DNA of 64,000 nucleotides from JANMMJ01 sp964543235. GTDB lineage: Bacteria; Pseudomonadota; Alphaproteobacteria; Rhizobiales; Aestuariivirgaceae. The stretch's first letter is position 1. Each line of letters opens with the position of its first letter. The DNA is taken from the NCBI GenBank assembly GCA_964543235.1, contig CAZIXE010000006.1, forward strand, positions 22,056 through 86,055, given 5' to 3'. Positions 59,427 through 64,000 of the stretch are shown here, one piece after another. A program made the position numbers and the translations under genes. A model generated the notes under the pieces. The model was not told where the DNA came from. It did not search any database and saw only the letters and a program-made list of their open reading frames with translations.

Positions 59427-60095
59427 GATTGTGTCTCCTTCGATGGCAAATGGCGGATCGGAGTCCGGTGGCCTCGATGGATGGCGTTTGCCTCCGCCCG
59501 GCAGAGGCAACGCGCAAGCATGCAAAGCCACCTCCGCCGCCGTGCAGACGGGGCTTAAGCATGGTCAATCTGGTGTTCCTGCCGGGGTTCAGGGGGCAGT
59601 TGCGCCGTGGCGTCAGCTCTTGCCGGCTCGCGGCGCGCGGCTGCCCCTAGCTAGGTGATCTGCCGTCCATATGTCCTCCAATCGGCACAAGAGAGGATGC
59701 ACGTAATGCTCGAATAGTTTTAAGTAGCACAGTTAACATTCACAGTAAAACCAAAAAGCGATGCAGTTCAATTGTTAATTGCTGTGCATTTTTGAAACAG
59801 TATTCAGAAACTACTTCAGGAATGCTGACCCAATTTGGCAATTATTGAATACGTGATCAGCCGCCGGGCGTTCATGACCGCCAGGCCCGCCACGCATCGC
59901 GCGCCTGGTGCCGGAGCCGTGACCGGTCAGCCAGACCCACGCCGTGGCCCTGAGCTAGCGGATGCTCGCATTCCGCCAGGAGCCCCTCATGTTGTGCCGT
60001 CCATACAAGACGCCGGCATTGGCGTCCGCGGCGAGAGAGGAGGTGTGAACCCGCCAGAGCTGCATCACCTCAGGTGGAGCGACCGCAAACTTTTC
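59427..60095. other. Gene-free region with an AT-rich island upstream of the DUF5801 gene
   Basis: About 670 bases without a convincing gene. 59690-59860 is sharply AT-rich against the GC-rich surroundings and includes CAATT-GTT-AATTG, a small palindrome near 59780. This stretch probably holds the promoter of the leftward DUF5801 gene, possibly with regulator sites. The rest (59427-59650) is GC-rich leader-like sequence. An open frame at 59835-60212 has atypical composition and crosses the repeat at 60096, so I do not call it a gene. Confidence 0.45.
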
Positions 60096-60147
60096 ATGGC
60101 CGCCCCTGAGGCGGCCATCCAGACTGGATGGCAGGCTCAAGGCCTGC
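60096..60147. repeat. Alphaproteobacterial palindromic intergenic repeat
   Basis: Three nested perfect stems follow each other: ATGGCCGCC/GGCGGCCAT (60096-60118), ATCCA/TGGAT (60117-60129) and GCAGGC/GCCTGC (60131-60147). Read on the minus strand it translates to the familiar AGLEPAIQSGW and DGRLRGGHE strings, near copies of the GLDPAIH and DGRVKPGHD artefacts that mark a dispersed palindromic repeat common in Hyphomicrobiales. It is non-coding and probably mobile-element-derived. Confidence 0.65.
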
Positions 60148-60258
60148 AATGGAGAGAGTTCGGGAGCGATTCCGCCAAACTTCATTCCGGTCCTGATCAC
60201 GGCGACTTCTGACGCAACCGTCAAAGTAATGAACGTGATCGTCGCTGATATGCCTGTG

Positions 60259-60300
60259 CATGATGTTACCGCCAAAGTGAGTCCACTTTGGCGCATCATG
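60259..60300. repeat. Large palindrome downstream of ilvE
   Basis: CGCCAAAGTG-AGTC-CACTTTGGCG (60270-60293) is a 10-base perfect stem, flanked by CATGATG on the left and CATCATG on the right, which also pair apart from a four-base TTAC bulge. It lies 14 bases beyond the ilvE stop. It could be a terminator without a T-run or an end remnant of a transposon; no transposase gene is present. Confidence 0.6.
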
Positions 60301-60314
60301 TACCAACAGAGCCC

Positions 60315-61202
60315 TCAGGCCGCCCTGGCAGCCGGACGGACGGCCGCCGCGTAGGCGTCCATCAGAGCCCGCGAGATGTTGCCGGGCTTGAAGGTGAAGG
60401 GGCCGATCTCGGCCACCGGGGTCACCTCGGCGGCGGAGCCGACGATGAAGCACTCGTTAAATGTCGTTAGCTCATCCGGCATGATGCGGCGCTCGATGAC
60501 TTCGAGCCCCTGCTTCCTGGCCAGTTCGATCACCGTCTGGCGGGTGATTCCGTTCAGGAAGCAGTCGGCAATGGGCGTGTGCAGGTCGCCGTCGCGGGTG
60601 AAGAAGATGTTGGCTCCGGTGCATTCGGCGACGCGGCCCTGCCAGTCGAGCATCATGGCGTCGGCATAGCCCTTCTTCTCGGCCTTGTGCTTGGAGATGG
60701 TGCAGATCATGTAGAGACCGGCCGCCTTGGCGTGGACGGGGGCGCATTGCGGGTCGGGCCGGCGGTAATCGGCGATATCGAGCCTGATGCCCTTCATCTT
60801 GGTTTCGGGATCGAACATGGACGGCCAGGGCCAGGTGGCAATCGCCACATGGATCTTCGCGTGCTGGGCGGAGACGGCCATCATCTCGGACCCGCGCCAG
60901 GCCACCGGCCGGACATACTGGTCGCCGCCGCCATTGAGCTCGACCACCCTTGCCTTGGCCGCATCGATCTCCTCGGCCGTGTAGGGGATCTCAAAATCCA
61001 TGATCTCAGCGGATTTCCTGAAACGCAGCGTGTGCTCGCGCGACTTGAAGATCACGCCGCCATAGGCGCGTTCACCTTCGAAGACGCAGGAGCCGTAATG
61101 GAGGCCGTGGGTCAGCACGTGGATTTTCGCCTCTTTCCACGGGACAATCCGGCCGTTGAACCAGATCACGCCATCGCGCTGATCGAAGGGGATGATCGAC
61201 AT
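60315..61202 (-). CDS. ilvE: Branched-chain amino acid aminotransferase
   Basis: A 295-residue class IV PLP aminotransferase. The Schiff-base lysine is Lys159 (PVHAKAAGLY), and FNGRIVPWKEAKIHVLTHGLHYGSCVFEGERAY is the conserved N-terminal strand-helix pattern (positions about 15-47). Further motifs are DAMMLDWQGRVAECTGANIF and NGITRQTVIELA. It performs the last step in Ile, Leu and Val synthesis and the first in their breakdown. The ATG at 61202 fits. In alphaproteobacteria it stands divergent to a marR gene followed by a two-component pair, which is the arrangement here. D-amino-acid specificity is unlikely given these motifs. Confidence 0.93.
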   Translation of the reverse strand: MSIIPFDQRDGVIWFNGRIVPWKEAKIHVLTHGLHYGSCVFEGERAYGGVIFKSREHTLRFRKSAEIMDFEIPYTAEEIDAAKARVVELNGGGDQYVRPVAWRGSEMMAVSAQHAKIHVAIATWPWPSMFDPETKMKGIRLDIADYRRPDPQCAPVHAKAAGLYMICTISKHKAEKKGYADAMMLDWQGRVAECTGANIFFTRDGDLHTPIADCFLNGITRQTVIELARKQGLEVIERRIMPDELTTFNECFIVGSAAEVTPVAEIGPFTFKPGNISRALMDAYAAAVRPAARAA

Positions 61203-61348
61203 GGCAGTTCTCCCATTGGGCCAATCCGGCGGTTGCGGATATTTTGCAACATCCGGTCAATTGCGCCTATATGTCAACGATACTGACGGCACGGCTGATG
61301 CGACCGTGAGCAGCCCAAAAAACTAGCAGATGCAGAAAATATGTCAAT

Positions 61349-61852
61349 ATGACTGACGTAATTACCAAGGAATCGGCGGCGCTGAGCGACGACGACATCG
61401 TGGCGCTCATCGAACTCCTGTTCTTTGCCTATCGCGACTTCGTGTCGGATCCGGACCAGATCCTGACTGAGTACGGATTTGGCCGGGCGCATCACCGCGT
61501 CCTGCACTTCACGGGCCGCAATCCGGGCATGGCGGTGGCGCAGCTGCTCGAGATCCTCGGCATCACCAAGCAGAGCCTCAGCCGCGTGCTCAAGGAACTG
61601 ATCGACAAGGGTTTCATCTACCAGCAGGAAGGGCCGGAGGATCGCCGGCAGCGGCTGCTGTTCCTGACCAGATCCGGAGAGCAGCTGCACCGCAAGCTGA
61701 TGGCGCCGCAACTGGCGCGGGTCCGCCGCGCCATCGCGGAAGCCGGCGAGGGCGTGCACCAGCCCTACCGCAGCGTGCTGTTTCACCTGATCAGCCCCGC
61801 CAATCGCGAGGCGGTTCTCAGCCGGATCGAAGGTGGCAAACTCGTCGGCTAG
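61349..61852 (+). CDS. MarR-family transcriptional regulator
   Basis: A 167-residue winged-helix repressor-type protein: VLHFTGRNPGMAVAQLLEILGITKQSLSRVLKELIDKGFIYQ (about residues 50-90) is the recognition helix region, and EDRRQRLLFLT is the wing. Such proteins form dimers and often respond to phenolic or other small ligands. It is the first gene of a three-gene operon with an OmpR-type regulator and a sensor kinase; its end overlaps the response regulator start by 20 bases. The 146-base gap to the divergent ilvE could contain its operator, including TATGTCAAT-like symmetric elements near 61270 and 61341. Target genes unknown. Confidence 0.88.
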   Translation: MTDVITKESAALSDDDIVALIELLFFAYRDFVSDPDQILTEYGFGRAHHRVLHFTGRNPGMAVAQLLEILGITKQSLSRVLKELIDKGFIYQQEGPEDRRQRLLFLTRSGEQLHRKLMAPQLARVRRAIAEAGEGVHQPYRSVLFHLISPANREAVLSRIEGGKLVG

Positions 61853-62594
61853 AGGCCCGGCGGGCAGCGATGCTCCGGCGCACATCCTGGTCGTCGACGA
61901 CGACCGCAGGATCCGCGGCCTGCTCAAGACCTACCTGCAGGACAACGGGTTCCGGGTGACCGCGGTGCATTCGGCCGACGAGGCGCGGGCGGCCATGCGG
62001 GGCATGGCCTTCGACCTGCTGATCGTAGACGTGATGATGCCGGGTGAATCGGGCCTGGCGCTGACCCAGTCCCTGAGAAGCCTCAACAACCAGGTGCCGG
62101 TCTTGATCCTCTCGGCACTGACGGATTCGAGCGACCGGATATCGGGACTCATGGCGGGAAGCGACGATTATCTCGGCAAGCCGTTCGAACCGCGGGAGCT
62201 GCTGCTGCGCATCCACAACCTGCTGCGGCGATCCGGCTGGCGGCCGGCTGCCGCGGAGCTGCGGTTCGGCCCGTTCACCTTCAACCGGCAGAGGGGCGAA
62301 CTGCGCCGCGGCGGCATGCCCGTCAAGCTCACGACGCGCGAGCGGGACTTGCTGCGCATCCTGACGGAGCGCGGCGGCCAGACCGTGCACCGCCTTGATC
62401 TCGCCCAACCGGGCGTCGAAGAAGGGGCGCGCAGCGTCGATGTCCTGATCAACCGGCTGCGGCAAAAGATCGAGACGGATCCCGGCAATCCCGTCCACCT
62501 GCAGACGGTCCGGGGCGTGGGGTACATCCTGCATCTCGACGAAGAGCGAAACGATGACGTCACAAGCGACCAGCCTGCCGCACGAGCGGAGTGA
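61833..62594 (+). CDS. OmpR-family response regulator
   Basis: A 253-residue regulator. Receiver domain: acidic pair VVDDD (about residues 20-24), phosphoacceptor Asp66 (DLLIVDVMMPG), Thr/Ser in LILSALTDS and Lys in LGKPFEPREL. The C-terminal winged helix (about 145-235) contains TTRERDLLRIL and RSVDVLINRLRQKIE with RGVGYIL, the OmpR/PhoB signature. It should act as a DNA-binding dimer phosphorylated by the kinase encoded next. The GTG at 61833 overlaps marR by 20 bases, and its end overlaps the kinase start by 41 bases. The N-terminal 15 residues may be untranslated if a later start is used. Confidence 0.92.
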   Translation: MANSSARGPAGSDAPAHILVVDDDRRIRGLLKTYLQDNGFRVTAVHSADEARAAMRGMAFDLLIVDVMMPGESGLALTQSLRSLNNQVPVLILSALTDSSDRISGLMAGSDDYLGKPFEPRELLLRIHNLLRRSGWRPAAAELRFGPFTFNRQRGELRRGGMPVKLTTRERDLLRILTERGGQTVHRLDLAQPGVEEGARSVDVLINRLRQKIETDPGNPVHLQTVRGVGYILHLDEERNDDVTSDQPAARAE

Positions 62595-63939
62595 GAAACC
62601 GGGCCTCTACTGGCGCTTCAGCCGGTTCCTGGAACGTTATCTGCCGGCCGGCCTGTACCAGCGTTCACTGATCATTGTGGTGGCGCCGATCGTGGCCCTG
62701 CAGACGATCATGGCCGGCATCATCCTTGACCGGCACTGGGACCAGGTCACCAAGGTCCTGTCACGCTCGCTGGCCCGCGAGATCGCGACCGTCATCGAAC
62801 TCTACAGGCAGTCACCGCGGAGCGCGGCAGACCTGGCGCGCATCGAGAAACTGGCGAACGAAAAACTCAACATGCGCCTGTCCATCCTGCGCAACGAAGT
62901 GCTGCCGCCGCCGCTGCCGGCACCGCTGTTTTCGGCCGTGGACCGCCGCCTCAATCGCTATCTGGCGAACGATGTGGGACTGCCGTTCTGGATCGATACG
63001 TCAGGGCAGGGAGGGTTTGTCGACATACGGGTCGAGGCAGAGAAGCAGCTGATCTTTCGCATCCAGGCCAGCGAAGAGCGGACCTACGCCGCCAGCACGC
63101 ATGTCTTTCTGATCTGGATGCTGCTGTCATCCCTGGTCATCCTTGCCATTGCCGTGGTGTTCCTGCGCAAGCAGATCGAACCGATCCTGCAATTGGCGCA
63201 GGCGGCGAAGAGCTTCGGCATGGGCCATGACGTCGCCAAATTCCAGCCGCGCGGCGCGGCGGAAGTGCGCGAGGCAGCCATGGCATTTCTGGCCATGAAG
63301 GAACGGATCGAGCGCCATGTCGAGCAACGGACTGCCATGCTGGCAGGCGTGTCACACGATCTCAGGACGATCCTGACGCGCTTCCGGCTGGAAATCGCCA
63401 TGCTGAAAGACAGCAGCCACGTCGAGGCGCTCAAGGAGGACGTCGAAGAAATGCAGCGAATGCTCGAGGGCTACATGGCCTTCGTGCGGGGTGACGGGGG
63501 AGAGCGGGCCGAGCCAGTCGATATCAGCGAGGTGATTGCCGCGGCGGCGCGGCACGCCAGCCGGTCCAAGAGCCAGGTGACGGTGGAAGCGGCTTCGGGG
63601 ACCATGGTGAAGGTGAAGCCCAATGCCTTTCAGCGCCTGCTCACCAATCTGATCGCGAATGCATTGCAGTACGGCAAGCGGGTGAAGATTGGAACCAGCC
63701 TGTCGGCGCACCAGCTGCAAGTCATCGTGGATGATGACGGGCCGGGAATTGCGGCGGAACTGCGCGAAGAAGTGTTCAGACCGTTTGTTCGTCTCGATCA
63801 TGCCCGCAACCAGGACGAAACGGGGACCGGGCTTGGCCTGGCTATCGCGCGTGACATTGCCCGTGCCCACGGCGGCGACATACAGCTCTCCGACAGCCCC
63901 CTGGGGGGCCTGCGGGCGATCGTCCACATCCCCGTGTAG
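62554..63939 (+). CDS. EnvZ-like sensor histidine kinase
   Basis: A 461-residue membrane sensor kinase. Membrane helices lie at about residues 38-58 and 184-204, enclosing a periplasmic sensing loop of about 125 residues, followed by a HAMP linker. The phosphorylated His268 is in GVSHDLRTILTRF; Ile replaces the usual Pro after RT, which I believe is characteristic of this alphaproteobacterial subgroup. The ATP domain has NLIANALQYG (N box), VDDDGPGI (G1) and GTGLGLAIA (G2). It partners the OmpR-type regulator encoded upstream, overlapping by 41 bases. The signal is unknown. Confidence 0.93.
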   Translation: MTSQATSLPHERSEKPGLYWRFSRFLERYLPAGLYQRSLIIVVAPIVALQTIMAGIILDRHWDQVTKVLSRSLAREIATVIELYRQSPRSAADLARIEKLANEKLNMRLSILRNEVLPPPLPAPLFSAVDRRLNRYLANDVGLPFWIDTSGQGGFVDIRVEAEKQLIFRIQASEERTYAASTHVFLIWMLLSSLVILAIAVVFLRKQIEPILQLAQAAKSFGMGHDVAKFQPRGAAEVREAAMAFLAMKERIERHVEQRTAMLAGVSHDLRTILTRFRLEIAMLKDSSHVEALKEDVEEMQRMLEGYMAFVRGDGGERAEPVDISEVIAAAARHASRSKSQVTVEAASGTMVKVKPNAFQRLLTNLIANALQYGKRVKIGTSLSAHQLQVIVDDDGPGIAAELREEVFRPFVRLDHARNQDETGTGLGLAIARDIARAHGGDIQLSDSPLGGLRAIVHIPV

Positions 63940-63945
63940 CGAGTT

Positions 63946-64000
63946 TCAGTAGAGGCGGCTGCCGTTGGGTACCGGCCGCTCGGCCGCCAGCAGCACGACT
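63946..64000 (-). CDS. Probable 3' end of a leftward gene running off the window
   Basis: On the minus strand the final bases read open to a TGA at 63946, giving VVLLAAERPVPNGSRLY. The position, six bases after the convergent kinase stop, is compatible with a gene end. Only 17 residues are visible, so the product cannot be named and chance cannot be excluded. Confidence 0.4.
   Translation of the reverse strand, partial: VVLLAAERPVPNGSRLY

Noticed and set aside
59720..59736. TTAA-N9-TTAA as a CtrA site
   Set aside because: The spacing is nine bases rather than seven, in an AT-rich stretch where TTAA is frequent.
59835..60212. Rightward 125-codon frame between the DUF5801 gene and ilvE
   Set aside because: It spans the palindromic repeat at 60096 and has no ribosome binding site or recognisable motif.

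Overview
The window is GC-rich, densely coded DNA from an alphaproteobacterium, most likely of the order Hyphomicrobiales (Rhizobiales). The evidence is the gene content and order: a giant growth-pole-ring (GPR/RgsE-type) coiled-coil protein, an ExoR-like SEL1 protein, DUF2852, a GAAC-N7-GAAC LexA box at ssb, a TTAA-N7-TTAA CtrA box, and the alphaproteobacterial blocks rpsB-tsf-pyrH-frr-uppS-cdsA-rseP-bamA-fabZ-gltA-gltX-comEC and erpA-dgt-argS-SPOR-nagZ. No rRNA, tRNA, CRISPR array or intact insertion sequence was seen.

Layout. 0-12.6 kb: end of a FadL-type porin, DUF2852, a threonine dehydratase-like enzyme, an MFS carrier, then a leftward pair formed by the giant GPR-like gene and a murein dipeptide epimerase. 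A CtrA-type box separates this pair from a rightward gene for a lone Hpt protein. A 2Fe-2S ferredoxin and a ferredoxin-NADP reductase follow. 12.7-22 kb: a 47-codon gene with a strong ribosome binding site, then two converging envelope-glycosylation operons (three GT-C-like membrane proteins, two GT2 enzymes, a GtrA flippase, an EamA/SMR-like flippase, two methyltransferases). 22-28.4 kb: a RidA-like protein divergent from ssb over a LexA box, a gene-free stretch rich in perfect hairpins, an aldehyde dehydrogenase, rpmG, and a DUF2339 membrane protein.

28.8-43.2 kb is the translation/envelope core. It is notable for what is missing: dxr is not between cdsA and rseP, lpxD is not between bamA and fabZ, and lpxA-lpxI-lpxB do not follow fabZ. 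43.2-55.8 kb: an M48 protease/DUF898 pair, an ExoR-like regulator, an RTX protein, xthA, erpA, dgt, argS, a SPOR protein and nagZ. 55.8-60.3 kb looks like an accessory insertion: a 1192-residue DUF5801-type secreted protein, an AT-rich non-coding stretch, an alphaproteobacterial palindromic repeat and a separate large palindrome. 60.3-64 kb: ilvE divergent from a marR-response regulator-histidine kinase operon.

Functionally the window is weighted to the cell envelope: polar growth, murein recycling (dipeptide epimerase, NagZ), outer-membrane assembly (BamA, RseP), undecaprenyl and phospholipid precursors (UppS, CdsA, FabZ), surface glycosylation, and two predicted exported repeat proteins. 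The local absence of four lipid A genes beside a glycosylation island is the most interesting signal, but it can only be interpreted with the whole genome.
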